Shown here piece after piece: positions 8,330 through 19,157 of a DNA stretch of 64,000 nt (its first letter is position 1; each line of letters begins with the position of its first letter). The position numbers were made by a program, and so were the translations under genes. The DNA comes from Marinomonas alcarazii (lineage in GTDB: Bacteria; Pseudomonadota; Gammaproteobacteria; Pseudomonadales; Marinomonadaceae). Location: contig NZ_QKLW01000001.1 in assembly GCF_003208215.1 (NCBI RefSeq), forward strand, positions 310,001 through 374,000, written 5' to 3'. The notes below the pieces were generated by a model that saw only the letters and a program-made list of their open reading frames with translations, ran no database searches and had not been told where the DNA came from.

Positions 8330-9577
8330 CTATTTCTCTTCATTTTTGTTTTTAAGTTCTATCCATTGGGACATGTATTGCGTGCTTTTAAGGCTGTGAT
8401 GCCGCAGCATTAATCCTAGAAAGTGTTTGTTTCTTAGGCTTTCTTTTAGCTGAAGCTGTAATTTTAATCGATTGATCAGTTTGGGCTCCCACTCTTCTGC
8501 TTGATAGCGAGCTTGCAATATTGTGTTGCCATTTTGTTGCATTAATAGCCAGCTTTCTTTGTCCTCATAGAGCGAAACAGCGGCGTCGACAAAGGTGTCT
8601 ATGTTGTCGGTTATCACGCCATTCCAAGGTAATACGCCATGCATAGATTCCGCGCCAATGCTGGTGGTGATGCTCGGTGTGCCGACTTGCATGGCTTCCA
8701 CTAATTTGCCTTTAATTCCCGCGCCAAAGCGTAATGGTGCTAAGCAAAGTCGCGCTTGTTGCATCACAGTTTGAGCATCTTCAGCCCAGCCTTTCACTAA
8801 AAAGCCTTCTTTTGCATTATGCAGTTGTGTGGCTTTTGGTGGTGGGTATGCACCGTAAATATGCATCTCTGCTTTCGGTAAGCGCTTGCGAATTTTTGGC
8901 CATATTTCTGTTTTCAATTGCAGTACAGCATCCCAATTTGGAGCATGTCGAAAGTTGCCGATGCTAATAAAATGTTCGCGATCTTCGAAACTGCGTAATG
9001 TGTCTGTCTGTTGTGGTTCAGGCAGCATAAATGGTAGGTGGAAAACGTGTGTTTCTGGTACGTGAAATTGATCGACTAGCAGCTTTGCTTCCACTTCAGA
9101 AATCATTAAGGTTAGATCGCAGCGATGAATGGCAGCGATTTCTCGGATGCCGTGGTCGTTGTAAAGGTCTTCAATGACAAACTCTCTGTTTTGCTTAAGG
9201 GCATTGTGTCTGGCTTGCCTTAGTGAGTGAAGGTCTTCTGTATTGAGGACTCGTAACGAATCGGGGCTGAATTTTTCTACGCGCCAGCCAAACTGCTCCT
9301 CCATCATGAAGCGATCAAATACCACAATGTCTGGTTTCTTTTCTGCAATATAGTGATCAAATGAATCGCTGTTCAGCTCTATATGTTCGGCTTCAATGCC
9401 TAGCTGGGATAGGTCTGCCATGTGTTCTGTTTGCTGGGCTGGGCTCGCAAAAGAAATCTGCCATTGTTCTTTATGGAAGCTGTTTAGTAGTTGCATCATT
9501 CTACTGCCAGCAGCGGAAGAGTTTGGTTCTGGCCAGACGTAGCCAATGACAAGTAGGTGCACTGTGCGCTCTCTCAA
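8330..9577 (-). CDS. glycosyltransferase, GT4/GT1 family
   Basis: A 415-residue GT-B type glycosyltransferase. The N-terminal Rossmann half starts HLLVIGYVWPEPNSSAAGSR, and the C-terminal nucleotide-sugar half contains GNFRHAPNWDAV, WPKIRKRLPKAEMHIYGAYP and the acidic donor-binding region FGAGIKGKLVEAMQVGTPSITTSIGAE (near 280-310). It transfers a sugar from an activated donor to an unknown acceptor in the cytoplasm. No polysaccharide or LPS genes are adjacent, so the pathway cannot be inferred. It is convergent with the DUF1289 gene, 18 bases apart. Confidence 0.85.
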   Translation of the reverse strand: MRERTVHLLVIGYVWPEPNSSAAGSRMMQLLNSFHKEQWQISFASPAQQTEHMADLSQLGIEAEHIELNSDSFDHYIAEKKPDIVVFDRFMMEEQFGWRVEKFSPDSLRVLNTEDLHSLRQARHNALKQNREFVIEDLYNDHGIREIAAIHRCDLTLMISEVEAKLLVDQFHVPETHVFHLPFMLPEPQQTDTLRSFEDREHFISIGNFRHAPNWDAVLQLKTEIWPKIRKRLPKAEMHIYGAYPPPKATQLHNAKEGFLVKGWAEDAQTVMQQARLCLAPLRFGAGIKGKLVEAMQVGTPSITTSIGAESMHGVLPWNGVITDNIDTFVDAAVSLYEDKESWLLMQQNGNTILQARYQAEEWEPKLINRLKLQLQLKESLRNKHFLGLMLRHHSLKSTQYMSQWIELKNKNEEK

Positions 9578-9728
9578 GATTTTGATGGTTTTTTGGTTCT
9601 GAATTTTTAGCAGAATCAGGACATATTGGTTCGGCTATTGTATCATGGCGAGTAGATTTGTGTTGCCTGCCTTATTTGAAGTAATTGTCAGGCAAGACGT
9701 AAGCAAAACATGACGTTGAGACAATATT

Positions 9729-10931
9729 ATGATCATAAAACCAAAGATTCGCGGATTCATTTGTACAACAACACATCCAGTAGGTTGTGAGCAAAACGTA
9801 AGAGATCAAATCGCTTTTACTAAAAGCAAAGGGGCGATTGAAAATGGCCCTAAAAAAGTACTTGTAATCGGTGCGTCAAGTGGTTATGGCTTGTCTTCTC
9901 GTATCGCTGCAGCGTTCGGTTCTGGTGCTGCAACAATTGGTGTTTTCTTTGAAAAACCAGGTACAGAAAAGAAAACGGGTACAGCTGGTTGGTACAATTC
10001 TGCTGCATTCGATAAAGTGGCCAAAGAAGAAGGTTTGTACGCGAAAAGTATTAATGGCGATGCTTTCTCAAATGAAGCGCGCGAAACTGTGATTGATTTG
10101 ATTAAGCAAGATCTTGGTCAAGTGGATATGGTGGTTTACTCACTGGCTTCTCCTGTTCGTAAAATGCCAGAAACCGGTGAGGTTGTGCGTTCTGTTCTTA
10201 AGCCTATTGGTCAGCCATACCGTTCTACTGCGATTGATACCAATAAAGATGTCATTATCGAAGCTGAAATTGAGCCTGCGACTGAAGAAGAAGTTGCAGC
10301 GACGACGACGGTAATGGGTGGTCAAGACTGGGAGCTTTGGATGTCTGCTTTACAAGAAGCGGGTGTTTTGGCTGAGGGTGCTCGCACGGTCGCTTATTCA
10401 TACATTGGTTCTGATATCACGTGGCCGATTTATTGGCATGGTGCGTTAGGTAAAGCGAAAGAAGATTTGGATCGTGCTTCTGCAGCTATTGATGCTCAGT
10501 TAGCGAAAATCGGCGGTGGTGCTAATGTTGCCGTATTGAAGTCGGTTGTTACTCAGGCGTCTTCTGCTATTCCAGTGATGCCTTTGTATTTGGCAATGGT
10601 CTTCAAGGTGATGCGTGAAAAAGGTATCCATGAAGGTTGTATGGATCAGATTTACCGTATGTTCTCTGAGCGTCTATACAACAATCATAACCCTGCAGAA
10701 TTGACAGACGAGAAAAACCGTCTTCGCTTGGATGATTGGGAATTGCGCGAAGACGTACAGCAAGCTTGTCGTGATCTTTGGCCTCAAATTAACGATGCCA
10801 ACCTCTTTTCAGAGACGGACTATCAACTTTACAAAGATGAATTCTTGAAGTTGTTTGGTTTTGGTGTCGAAGGTGTTGATTATGACGCAGAAGCCAATCC
10901 TGAAGTGGATTTTGAAGTCATTACTCTTTAA
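9729..10931 (+). CDS. fabV: trans-2-enoyl-ACP/CoA reductase FabV
   Basis: A 400-residue NADH-dependent enoyl reductase that performs the last step of each fatty-acid elongation cycle. It begins [20 protein letters not shown], the FabV signature, has a cofactor loop [11 protein letters not shown] (47-57) and the Y-x8-K catalytic pair in [10 protein letters not shown] near residue 235. FabV is longer than FabI and is usually triclosan-insensitive; whether another enoyl reductase exists elsewhere is unknown. A 7-bp inverted repeat (TTGCCTG 9663-9669, CAGGCAA 9689-9695) lies in the leader. A terminator follows. Confidence 0.96.
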   Translation: MIIKPKIRGFICTTTHPVGCEQNVRDQIAFTKSKGAIENGPKKVLVIGASSGYGLSSRIAAAFGSGAATIGVFFEKPGTEKKTGTAGWYNSAAFDKVAKEEGLYAKSINGDAFSNEARETVIDLIKQDLGQVDMVVYSLASPVRKMPETGEVVRSVLKPIGQPYRSTAIDTNKDVIIEAEIEPATEEEVAATTTVMGGQDWELWMSALQEAGVLAEGARTVAYSYIGSDITWPIYWHGALGKAKEDLDRASAAIDAQLAKIGGGANVAVLKSVVTQASSAIPVMPLYLAMVFKVMREKGIHEGCMDQIYRMFSERLYNNHNPAELTDEKNRLRLDDWELREDVQQACRDLWPQINDANLFSETDYQLYKDEFLKLFGFGVEGVDYDAEANPEVDFEVITL

Positions 10932-10948
10932 TCGTTACTAAAAGAGAC

Positions 10949-10987
10949 AAAAAAGGAGTTCAAGTATTGCTTGGACTCCTTTTTTTA
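10949..10987 (+). terminator. intrinsic terminator after fabV
   Basis: A-tract, stem AGGAGTTCAAG/CTTGGACTCCT (one mismatch) with a six-base loop, then seven or more T. It starts about 18 bases after the fabV stop. Confidence 0.88.
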
Positions 10988-11034
10988 TGTGTTTTTATCT
11001 CTTATAGTGAATGGAGTCTTACTTTGGGGTGGTT

Positions 11035-11577
11035 ATGAAATATTTAATTGGGTTGCTTTGTGCAGTATCGTTATGTGTGCATGCTCAGACTGTTGAGCGT
11101 CAGCCTGTTGAGATTATCTATGGTAATCAGATTATTCGTTCCGAGCATCAGGTTGTGTTGAGTTCTCAGGAACAGGTGGCAGTTATTCCAGCTGAAAAGG
11201 CAAAAATGACCCTAGGACCCAATGTTGTTATTACAGCGGATGGTAAGGGCATGTCTTATTTGGAAGAAAATGCCATTGCTGAGCGTGAGCAGGCGATTTA
11301 CGATGAAGTGAATAAGCGTACTGAAGAGGCGCCTTTTACTGTGCTGTTTACAGGTAATATTCCCGAAGATATTCAAAATAAGCGTTTAAGAATGATGCCG
11401 GAAATTGGTATTTTTGGTGATCAAATTAATGCGGATGATCGCTCGTCAGATAAAGTTGTACCAGATGTTGGGGATTTCTCTCCTGTAGGGGAATCTGCTG
11501 CGCCAGCTTCGGCGCGTGGGGCAAAAGGGGCTCCTGCCACGGACGCTGAAAAACTGGAGCGATTAATTGGCGGTTAA
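11035..11577 (+). CDS. small secreted protein of unknown function
   Basis: About 180 residues from ATG 11035, chosen because it directly opens a signal peptide (MKYLIGLLCAVSLCVHAQ, likely cut after HAQ) and follows GGGGTGG; an in-frame ATG at 11011 would add eight residues. The mature part has a beta-rich segment (VEIIYGNQIIRSEHQVVLSS), then an acidic mid region and an alanine/glycine-rich tail. I recognise no domain. Location is probably periplasmic. It is convergent with the protease gene, 10 bases apart. Confidence 0.65.
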   Translation: MKYLIGLLCAVSLCVHAQTVERQPVEIIYGNQIIRSEHQVVLSSQEQVAVIPAEKAKMTLGPNVVITADGKGMSYLEENAIAEREQAIYDEVNKRTEEAPFTVLFTGNIPEDIQNKRLRMMPEIGIFGDQINADDRSSDKVVPDVGDFSPVGESAAPASARGAKGAPATDAEKLERLIGG

Positions 11578-11587
11578 CTCCTAAGTC

Positions 11588-14539
11588 TCACAGCTTGGGT
11601 GACATAGGGGAGGCCTCCTGCCAAGATTCTTGGTCTGTTAATTCCTGCGGAAACGCTTTGTTATGAATGATGATTTTTGCTGTTTCAGCTGATTCAAATT
11701 TCTGTTTGATAAAGGCAAGAAAGTCTTTTACTTCTATCTTTTCTACGTTTTCTATCCATTCTTCTTTCGTCTGAAAATCGGGTGCTGGTTTGGCAATTTG
11801 ATGCCATTCATTAAGGGCGTTATCACTTAGGTTTTTTGCTGTCATTTTTAGTTCGCTTAACAGCGCATTTTTTGCTTTATAAAACTCATCAGCAGATAGA
11901 TTGGGTAATCTTTCTCTTTGCTCTTCTATGAAGTCTTCCATGGCGTTTACTAAGGTTAGCGTATCCTTATTGGGGGATTGTACCAGCAGCCCTAGTATTG
12001 GGGTTTTGCGAATGCTGAGGTCTTGCGCGCCAACAATGTAGCCGAGCTGCTTTTTGGTCCTTAGTTCTTGATAAAAAGGGCTGCTAATGAGCTTTTTCAA
12101 GATGGCAAAGTACGCTTTTTCGGTAATCGCCTTTTGTGTGTTCTGTCCGCTGGTGTCTATTAATGTGTAAAGTACAACGCAGTCGTTGCTTGTGGAGTTG
12201 AACTTGTAATGATGCTTCTGTTGTGCGGTGAGTTCTTTGGTTTCAATTTCTAGCGGTTCTCTTTGTGTGAGTCTGTCTTCTACGCGTTGGTAAATGGATT
12301 GAGCAAGTTGTGTTGATTGTTGCTCTGTGACATTTCCTGTGCTGTAGGCGACGATATCAAAATGACTGCGCGCCCTTTTTGTGAAAGCTTGGAGGTCTTC
12401 TAATGTGAGTGATTCTAGTGCACTTTCTAGTTGTTCTATGGTCTGGCTATTTTTTGTGATGAGCGTGTGTAGCGCGCTGTTGGCATTGCTGTAAGCCTGA
12501 CGACTTTTTTGATTGCTTAGGTCTGTTTTGAGTTGAGCTTTAGCAAGATTGAATGTTTCTTGGTTAGGGCGAAATAAGAAAATCTGATCTATGAGCCAAG
12601 TTGTGTAAACGTTCTGTTTATCTGAGTAGCCGCTTGTTCTAAGTGTGACGCCGTTTGTGTGTGGGTAGAATGAGTAGCCTAATCCTGCGATATACGGAGC
12701 ATAAGTCGACTCGCTTACGCTGTCGTTAAAAAGTCGTGTCCATAGTCTATTGAGCAGTGTGTGTTTGGCGGTATCGGCGGCATTATCGAAGCGAAAGGCG
12801 ATAAAGTTCATCGCCGTGGGTTTTTTAAAGCTGGGGTCGGATTTGTTCCAAAAAGTCATGCCTTCTTTCTGGAATATAATCTTAGGACTTGAGTCTTTTT
12901 CATTGACGAGTTTTAGTGACTCTGGGATGAAGTTGTTTTTTTCAGGTAACCCGACTTGCGTGGTTTTGACTGAAAAATTAATGGTGTCTGAAAGTGACTG
13001 GCTAATTAGGTTGTTACTGTATTCGCTGTTATACCAAGGTTCGGTTTTCCATGTGGGGGCTTTACTTGTCCAGTCCTGCGGGAACGTTTTGTTGGTCACT
13101 ACTTGTATTAGTAGGTTTTCTGGTGACAGTTGTTGTAGCAGGTGTTGGACTTCGCTCTGGTTTGCTGCATGTTCTAGTCGAAAGCTGCTTAGAATGTCCT
13201 CACTTGGTGTATCTAACATTCTTGCAGAGAGTGTTCGAGCAAGGTTTAAAGGGGCGACATAGCTTTGGTTGTTGAACATGAGCTGGCTTAATGTCAGTCC
13301 TTCTTGCAAGTAAAGTGGGTTAACAGGTGAAGATTTCAAAAGGCTAATCGTGGCAAAGAGTCGCTGTGCGACAGTATTGATTTGAGATAGTCCCTCGTCG
13401 GTTAAGCGTATTTTTATGGAGAATAGGGCGTTGTCCCCATAATCCGGAGAAACTCCGGCTGATATGCTGTTAATTAACCCATCTGATTTTAATGAGGCAT
13501 AAAGAGAGCCTTTGTTTTCATTGCCCAAAATATAGGATAGGTAGCGTGTTGGCTGAGTTTTGTAATTTTGTTTTTGGGCGTCTATTTGGTAGAAAATATT
13601 AAGCGTGTTGTTGTTGATTAAAGAACGAACAAATTGCAGTTGTGGTTTATCGGTCGTAATGAGTTCTGGGTAGCTTTTGGATGTCGTTATGGCTTTGCTC
13701 GGAATAGATGAGAAGTATTGATGAGCAAGCTCTGCTAGCTGATTTGGCGGAAGGTTTGCGACAAGAACTAGACCCATATTTTCGCTAGAGTAGTGTTCTT
13801 TGTATAGGTTGAGCAGCTGCTCTCTTAGTGGTTTATTAGGGAGATCTTTGAGGGTGTCTAGGCTGCCTACTGAAAATTGGCTGTAGGGATGGTCAGGGTT
13901 GATCAAGGTTTTTAAGGCTTGGGTATTGCGTCGGCTTTCGTCAGTTAGCTTTGCTTTATATTCTGCATTGACGGCATTTTTTTCTCTTTGAGTGAGTGAT
14001 TCGCTAAACAGGGGAGAGATAAAAAACTGTGAAAAGCGATCTAGGGCGCCTTCATAAGCTGATGGGGAAATATCAAAGTAAAAGTTGGTTTTATCTGTGC
14101 TTGTGTAGGCGTTATGTGTTCCGCCATGAGTGTTTATGTAGGTTTGGTAGTTTCCGGCCTCAGGGTACTTTTCAGTGCCAAGAAACAGCATGTGTTCAAG
14201 AAAGTGAGTCAGCCCCTGTTGCCCTGTTGGGTCTTGAAAACTACCGATTTTGACTGATAGGGAGGCAGAGTATCTTTCTGCTTTTGGATCACTGATAAGC
14301 AGTACTTTTAGGTGGTTAGGGAGAGTGATCAAGTTGTAGCTGTTTTCGTCGCTTGTGCTCTTATTTGAAATCGGTGTAAAGGTGTCTTGAGTGGCGTACG
14401 TAATATTTTGCGTCATTAGTTTTGGGCTTACCGAAGTGTGATTTTTTGTTAGGTGTGCGTCATCCGCGCGAGCTGATGGCGAGGTGTGCGTGATGAATAA
14501 AATGAAAAGTACGTAAAGCGCTGTTTTGAATTTGTTCAT
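11588..14539 (-). CDS. M16 family zinc metalloprotease, pitrilysin (protease III)-like
   Basis: A 983-residue periplasmic peptidase. A signal peptide (1-25, cut near ARA) precedes four M16 domains. The inverted zinc motif HXXEH is H112-H116 (THFLEHMLFLG) with the third ligand E193 in NAVNAEY, as in protease III and insulin-degrading enzyme. Length matches PtrA (about 960). It degrades small peptides in the periplasm. Downstream domains carry the non-catalytic half, including an IVGAQDLSIRKTP segment near 845. It stands alone, convergent with the small secreted protein. Confidence 0.92.
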   Translation of the reverse strand: MNKFKTALYVLFILFITHTSPSARADDAHLTKNHTSVSPKLMTQNITYATQDTFTPISNKSTSDENSYNLITLPNHLKVLLISDPKAERYSASLSVKIGSFQDPTGQQGLTHFLEHMLFLGTEKYPEAGNYQTYINTHGGTHNAYTSTDKTNFYFDISPSAYEGALDRFSQFFISPLFSESLTQREKNAVNAEYKAKLTDESRRNTQALKTLINPDHPYSQFSVGSLDTLKDLPNKPLREQLLNLYKEHYSSENMGLVLVANLPPNQLAELAHQYFSSIPSKAITTSKSYPELITTDKPQLQFVRSLINNNTLNIFYQIDAQKQNYKTQPTRYLSYILGNENKGSLYASLKSDGLINSISAGVSPDYGDNALFSIKIRLTDEGLSQINTVAQRLFATISLLKSSPVNPLYLQEGLTLSQLMFNNQSYVAPLNLARTLSARMLDTPSEDILSSFRLEHAANQSEVQHLLQQLSPENLLIQVVTNKTFPQDWTSKAPTWKTEPWYNSEYSNNLISQSLSDTINFSVKTTQVGLPEKNNFIPESLKLVNEKDSSPKIIFQKEGMTFWNKSDPSFKKPTAMNFIAFRFDNAADTAKHTLLNRLWTRLFNDSVSESTYAPYIAGLGYSFYPHTNGVTLRTSGYSDKQNVYTTWLIDQIFLFRPNQETFNLAKAQLKTDLSNQKSRQAYSNANSALHTLITKNSQTIEQLESALESLTLEDLQAFTKRARSHFDIVAYSTGNVTEQQSTQLAQSIYQRVEDRLTQREPLEIETKELTAQQKHHYKFNSTSNDCVVLYTLIDTSGQNTQKAITEKAYFAILKKLISSPFYQELRTKKQLGYIVGAQDLSIRKTPILGLLVQSPNKDTLTLVNAMEDFIEEQRERLPNLSADEFYKAKNALLSELKMTAKNLSDNALNEWHQIAKPAPDFQTKEEWIENVEKIEVKDFLAFIKQKFESAETAKIIIHNKAFPQELTDQESWQEASPMSPKL

Positions 14540-14605
14540 GACTTCAGACTAACTGAAGCATGGGGAAAGATGCAATGGCTGTCGCGCATTGCATCTATCG
14601 GTGGG

Positions 14606-15349
14606 TTATTGGGCGTCTAAAGATTGCCCATTAACGTTTAGGCTGTCATCGCCCATAAGGTAAAGGTATACCGGCATGATGTCTTCTGTTGTTGCCAGTG
14701 TTTCTGGGTTTTCTTCAGGGTGGGCGTTGGCGCGCATGCTGGTTCTTGTTGCTCCAGGGTTGATCGCGTTCGCCCGAATGTTCGGGGAAAGATCGACCAG
14801 TTCGTTGGAAAACAATTGCATCATGGCTTCGGTGGCAAATTTTGAAATGGCATACGCTCCCCAGTTAGCTTTTGCCTTTCTGCCAACGCCAGACGATGTA
14901 AACACAATAGAAGCATGTTTTGCTTTCTGCATAAGAGGGAGTAGGGCTTGGTTTAGCAATAATTGGCTGGTCACATTGACGCGCATAACTTGCTCGAACA
15001 AGGTGATGTCGTAGGTTGCTATCGGCGTTCGTTCACCTAAAAGGCTGGCATTGTGTAGAATGCCATCTAAATGACCAAATTCACTTTCAATGGTGTTGGC
15101 AAGTTCTACATAGTCGTGCTCAGCCGCGCCATCAAGATTTAGTGGTACGATCGCGGCCTGAGGATAGCCCATTTGTTCGATATGGTCGTATACGGCTTCC
15201 AGTTTTTTGGTGGTGCGTCCTAATAGGATGACTGTTGCGCCATGTTTTGCATAAGTGATCGCGGCGGTTTTGCCTATACCGTCACCTGCACCAGTAACAA
15301 GGATTACCTTGTCTTTAAGTAGTTGGCTTGGGGCTTGATAATCAAACAT
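14606..15349 (-). CDS. yciK: SDR family oxidoreductase YciK
   Basis: A 247-residue short-chain dehydrogenase. The NAD(P) motif is VTGAGDGIGKTAA (19-31), catalytic Ser is in IVFTSSGVGRKA and YxxxK is in YAISKFATEA. The start MFDYQAPSQLLKDKVIL is typical of YciK. Substrate is unknown in the family. It follows ubiG by 20 bases on the same strand, so the two are an operon; in pseudomonads mupP usually sits between them, and it is absent here. Confidence 0.92.
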   Translation of the reverse strand: MFDYQAPSQLLKDKVILVTGAGDGIGKTAAITYAKHGATVILLGRTTKKLEAVYDHIEQMGYPQAAIVPLNLDGAAEHDYVELANTIESEFGHLDGILHNASLLGERTPIATYDITLFEQVMRVNVTSQLLLNQALLPLMQKAKHASIVFTSSGVGRKAKANWGAYAISKFATEAMMQLFSNELVDLSPNIRANAINPGATRTSMRANAHPEENPETLATTEDIMPVYLYLMGDDSLNVNGQSLDAQ

Positions 15350-15369
15350 ATCTCCTCCTTATGCCTTGG

Positions 15370-16107
15370 TTAGGCGTTAATTTTCTGAGTGTGCATCATG
15401 TAATTAACGGATACATCTTTGTCGTTGAGTTTGTACACTTTGGTGATGGGGTTATAGGTCAACCCTGTCATGTGTGAAACTTCTAAACCAGCGGCCCTTG
15501 CGTAGTTATTGAGCTCAGCCGGTTGGATGAATTTTGCGTAGTCGTGGGTGCCTTTAGGAAGCATTTTTAGAATGTATTCAGCCCCTATAATGGCAAATAG
15601 ATAAGCTTTGGGGTTTCTGTTGATGGTGGAGAAAAATACATGTCCACCTGGCTTCACTAGCGTCATGCAGGCTTTGATAACCGATGATGGGTCTGGAACA
15701 TGCTCAAGCATTTCAAGGCAAGTGACGATGTCGTACTGGCCAGATTCTCGTTGGGCAATTTCCTCTGCGGTGATTTTTTCATAATCGATATCGAGCTTTG
15801 ACTCTTCGTTGTGCAGTTTTGCTACAGCAAGTGGGGCTTCTCCCATATCTATGCCTTTGACGCTTGCGCCGAGTTTTGCCATAGCTTCTGACAATATGCC
15901 TCCACCACAACCGACATCGATGACTTTTTTGCCTTTCAGGCCGTCAGCTCGCTCATTTATATAGTTGGTGCGTAGTGGGTTTATGTCGTGCAGAGGTTTA
16001 AATTCATTCTCAGTGTCCCACCAGCGGCTTGCTAGTGCTTCAAATTTTGCAACTTCATTTAGGTCTACGTTGTTTTGTTGAGTGTCGGTCATCTGTTCTG
16101 CATCCAT
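15370..16107 (-). CDS. ubiG: ubiquinone biosynthesis O-methyltransferase UbiG
   Basis: A 245-residue class I SAM methyltransferase performing both O-methylations of ubiquinone. SAM motif I is [20 protein letters not shown] (near 64-83); [10 protein letters not shown] near 27-36 and [10 protein letters not shown] near 131-140 are family hallmarks. A later ATG (residue 6, [10 protein letters not shown]) could be the true start, since ribosome sites before both are weak. It is divergent from gyrA across a 303-base spacer and first in an operon with yciK. Confidence 0.95.
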   Translation of the reverse strand: MDAEQMTDTQQNNVDLNEVAKFEALASRWWDTENEFKPLHDINPLRTNYINERADGLKGKKVIDVGCGGGILSEAMAKLGASVKGIDMGEAPLAVAKLHNEESKLDIDYEKITAEEIAQRESGQYDIVTCLEMLEHVPDPSSVIKACMTLVKPGGHVFFSTINRNPKAYLFAIIGAEYILKMLPKGTHDYAKFIQPAELNNYARAAGLEVSHMTGLTYNPITKVYKLNDKDVSVNYMMHTQKINA

Positions 16108-16410
16108 CTTAAATGTTGCTAAAGGCGATAAGCTCGATGTATTGAGCTGCGTAATGTGCTTTATGTCGTCTGTTTTAGGCTTGAGCTAAAGTGTGCTTTT
16201 TCTAGTATAGCGCCAACTAAAGGGGTGACCAATAGTAAACTTACTTTGAGCAGGGAGACTGTTTGGGGTGCTGTTTCTATAATTGCAATATAGAACAACA
16301 AAACATGCTCCTTGAAGGGGTGTTATTTATTTCCTTATGTTACAATGCAGCGCTTATAAAAAGATATTAGGGAGTCTTTTGACTCCAAGGCATAAGGATC
16401 GATTGTATCT
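16108..16410. promoter_or_regulatory. ubiG/gyrA divergent intergenic region with gyrA leader hairpin
   Basis: This 303-base spacer contains no convincing gene. A TATAAT at 16278-16283 and a TACAAT at 16341-16346 are candidate -10 elements for gyrA, but neither has a well-spaced -35. In the leader a perfect 6-bp hairpin, GGAGTC-TTTT-GACTCC (16371-16386), precedes AAGGA at 16394-16398, which lies a little far (12 bases) from the gyrA ATG. Confidence 0.4.
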
Positions 16411-19083
16411 ATGGGTGAATTAGCCAAAGAAATTACTCCCGTCAGTATCGAAAATGAACTTAAGGGATCTTACCTAGACTACGCAATGAGCGTTATTGTG
16501 GGCCGAGCATTACCTGATGTACGAGACGGATTAAAGCCTGTTCACCGTCGCGTTCTATTTGCGATGAATGAACTTAAAAATGATTGGAATAAACCGTACA
16601 AAAAATCGGCGCGTATCGTTGGTGATGTAATCGGTAAGTATCACCCACATGGTGATTCTGCTGTATACGATACGATTGTTCGTATGGCGCAGCCTTTCTC
16701 AATGCGTTACACCTTGGTTGATGGTCAAGGTAACTTTGGTTCTGTCGATGGTGACAGTGCTGCAGCGATGCGTTATACCGAAATTCGTATGGCGAAAATT
16801 TCTCATCATCTGTTGATGGATCTTGAGAAAGAAACGGTTGATTTCGTGCCTAACTACGATGGCACCGAATTTATGCCTGAAGTATTGCCTGCACGCGTTC
16901 CAGGGCTGTTGGTAAACGGTTCTGCGGGTATCGCGGTTGGTATGGCAACTAATATCCCTCCTCATAATCTCGGTGAGATTATTGATGGCTGTCTTGCTGT
17001 TATTGATAACGCAGACATCACCATTGATGAGCTGATCGATCATATACCTGGACCTGATTTCCCTACAGGGGCGTTTATCAATGGTCGTGCGGGTATTATT
17101 GAAGCCTACAAAACAGGTCGTGGCCGTATTTATATGCGTGCTCGCCATCACTTTGAAGACATGGAAAAAGGCAATCGCCAATCCATCGTTTTCACTGAAA
17201 TTCCTTACCAGCTAAACAAGGCGAAAGTGATTGAAAAAATCGCTGAGCTAGTCAAAGAGAAAAAGCTGGAAGGCATCAGTGAGCTACGTGATGAATCTGA
17301 TAAAGACGGTATGCGTATCGTTATTGAATTGCGCCGTGGTGAAAATCCTGAAGTTGTTGTAAATAACATCTTCACGCAAACACAGCTTCAATCTGTATTC
17401 GGTATGAATATGGTGGCCTTGGTTGATGGCCGCCCTCAATTGCTAAACCTTAAGCAAATTCTTGAGTGTTTCGTTAAGCACCGCCGTGAAGTGGTTACTC
17501 GTCGTACTATTTTCGAGCTTCGCAAAGCGCGTGAACGTGGTCACATTCTTGAAGGTTTGGCGGTGTCGCTTGCTAACATCGACCGTGTGATTGAGTTGAT
17601 TCGTACTTCTCCGACCTCTGCTGAGGCGAAAGAAAAATTGGTTGGCGAGTCTTGGCAGCCAGGTGATGTTATGGCCATGCTTGAGCGTGCAGGCGCTGAT
17701 GCATGTAGACCAGATGACCTTGAAGCTTGTTACGGTTTTGTTGATGGTGCTTATCATTTGTCACCAGATCAAGCGCAGGCGATTTTGGACTTACGTCTAC
17801 ATCGTCTAACGGGCTTAGAGCACGACAAGCTAATGGGCGAGTATAAGTCTCTTATTGAGCTTATCGCTGAATTGCTGAATATTTTGTCTGACCCTGATCG
17901 CTTGATGGAAGTGATTCGTGAAGAGTTGGAAGAAGTTCGAGATACATTTGGTGACGCTCGTCGCACTGAGATCTTAACCTCTCGTCAGGATTTGACTATT
18001 GCCGATTTGATTGATGAAGCCCCAATGGTGGTGACAATTTCGAATACTGGTTATGCGAAATCTCAGCCATTGGTTGAGTATCAAGCTCAGCGTCGCGGTG
18101 GTCGTGGAAAATCTTCTGCAAGCATGAAAGATGAAGATCATATCGAGCACTTATTAGTTACTAGTAGCCATGACACTATCATGCTGTTCAGTAATCTAGG
18201 TAAAGTTTATTGGTTGCGTGTGTTCGAGATTCCTGTGGCTAGCCGTAGTGCGAAAGGTCGTCCTATCGTTAACCTACTGCCGCTAAAAGAGGGAGAGTTT
18301 ATTTCTGCTCTATTGCCTTTACCAGTGGCTGAGGCTGACTCTGATGAAGAAGTTTCTGAAGAGGAAATTGTTGAAGCAAGCAGCTACATCTTCATGGCAA
18401 CGGCAAACGGTACGGTTAAGAAGACGGCGATGCAGCATTTTGCGCGTCCTCGCTCTACAGGTTTGATTGCGCTTAGCCTAGATGAAACAGATGAGTTGGT
18501 TGGTGTGTCTGTTACCAATGGTGAAAACGACATTATGTTGGTTTCCTCTTCTGGTAAAACAATACGCTTTAAAGAGTCTGATGTTCGTGCAATGGGTCGA
18601 ACTGCGGCAGGTGTTCGTGGTATTCGCTTGAATGAAGACGCTAAGGTTGTGTCATTGATCGTTCCTCAAGAAGGTTCTGCTGTCTTGATGGCGTGTGAGA
18701 ATGGTTACGGCAAGCGTACTCTAGTGGAAGACTTCCCAGTCTATGGACGTGGTGGTCAAGGTGTTATTGGTATTCAAGTGTCTGAGCGTAACGGCCCTGT
18801 GGTTGGTGCTGCTCAGGTTGATGAAACCGATGAGATTATTTTGATTACCGATCAGGGTACTTTGGTTCGTACTCGGGTGACCGAGGTGTCTTGTCAAGGT
18901 CGTAATACTCAAGGTGTTACCTTGATTCGATTGACCAATGATGAGCATTTGGTTGGTATTGAACGTGTCGTTGAAGATGACGAAGCAGACATTGTGGTTG
19001 ATGAAGCAGGTGATGTTGTAGTCGATCAGGCACCAAGCGATGGTGACGAGTCTCCGGACATTCCAGATACTGATACGGAATAG
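16411..19083 (+). CDS. gyrA: DNA gyrase subunit A
   Basis: An 890-residue type IIA topoisomerase subunit that breaks and rejoins DNA with GyrB to introduce negative supercoils. The active-site tyrosine is Y122 in [10 protein letters not shown]. The quinolone region is [10 protein letters not shown] with S83 and D87 unchanged, the sensitive form. The C-terminal six-blade domain carries the GyrA-box QRRGGRGKS near 563-571. The tail (last 40 residues) is strongly acidic, as in other gammaproteobacteria. It heads the region with serC-pheA-tyrA/aroA-cmk-rpsA but has its own terminator. Confidence 0.98.
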   Translation: MGELAKEITPVSIENELKGSYLDYAMSVIVGRALPDVRDGLKPVHRRVLFAMNELKNDWNKPYKKSARIVGDVIGKYHPHGDSAVYDTIVRMAQPFSMRYTLVDGQGNFGSVDGDSAAAMRYTEIRMAKISHHLLMDLEKETVDFVPNYDGTEFMPEVLPARVPGLLVNGSAGIAVGMATNIPPHNLGEIIDGCLAVIDNADITIDELIDHIPGPDFPTGAFINGRAGIIEAYKTGRGRIYMRARHHFEDMEKGNRQSIVFTEIPYQLNKAKVIEKIAELVKEKKLEGISELRDESDKDGMRIVIELRRGENPEVVVNNIFTQTQLQSVFGMNMVALVDGRPQLLNLKQILECFVKHRREVVTRRTIFELRKARERGHILEGLAVSLANIDRVIELIRTSPTSAEAKEKLVGESWQPGDVMAMLERAGADACRPDDLEACYGFVDGAYHLSPDQAQAILDLRLHRLTGLEHDKLMGEYKSLIELIAELLNILSDPDRLMEVIREELEEVRDTFGDARRTEILTSRQDLTIADLIDEAPMVVTISNTGYAKSQPLVEYQAQRRGGRGKSSASMKDEDHIEHLLVTSSHDTIMLFSNLGKVYWLRVFEIPVASRSAKGRPIVNLLPLKEGEFISALLPLPVAEADSDEEVSEEEIVEASSYIFMATANGTVKKTAMQHFARPRSTGLIALSLDETDELVGVSVTNGENDIMLVSSSGKTIRFKESDVRAMGRTAAGVRGIRLNEDAKVVSLIVPQEGSAVLMACENGYGKRTLVEDFPVYGRGGQGVIGIQVSERNGPVVGAAQVDETDEIILITDQGTLVRTRVTEVSCQGRNTQGVTLIRLTNDEHLVGIERVVEDDEADIVVDEAGDVVVDQAPSDGDESPDIPDTDTE

Positions 19084-19087
19084 AAAA

Positions 19088-19117
19088 TAAGCGACGCACC
19101 TAGGTGCGTCGCTTTTG
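19088..19117 (+). terminator. intrinsic terminator after gyrA
   Basis: Stem AAGCGACGCACC/GGTGCGTCGCTT around a TA centre, then TTTTG. It separates gyrA from serC. Confidence 0.9.
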
Positions 19118-19157
19118 TTGTAGATAAGTCCTGAAAATACTAGAGGTAATAGGCGGG

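Noticed and set aside
9663-9695. TTGCCTG/CAGGCAA repeat before fabV as an operator
   Set aside because: Seven-bp arms spaced 19 bases apart are weak, and no known FabR/FabT-like motif is seen; kept only as a note in the fabV entry.
12750-13262. 170-codon open frame antisense to the pitrilysin-like protease
   Set aside because: Fully inside the protease gene, no ribosome site, serine/leucine-rich shadow composition and no recognisable domain.
16699-17181. 160-codon open frame antisense to gyrA
   Set aside because: It lies wholly inside a certain gene; its arginine/isoleucine-rich composition is what the reverse reading of gyrA codons gives, with no ribosome site.
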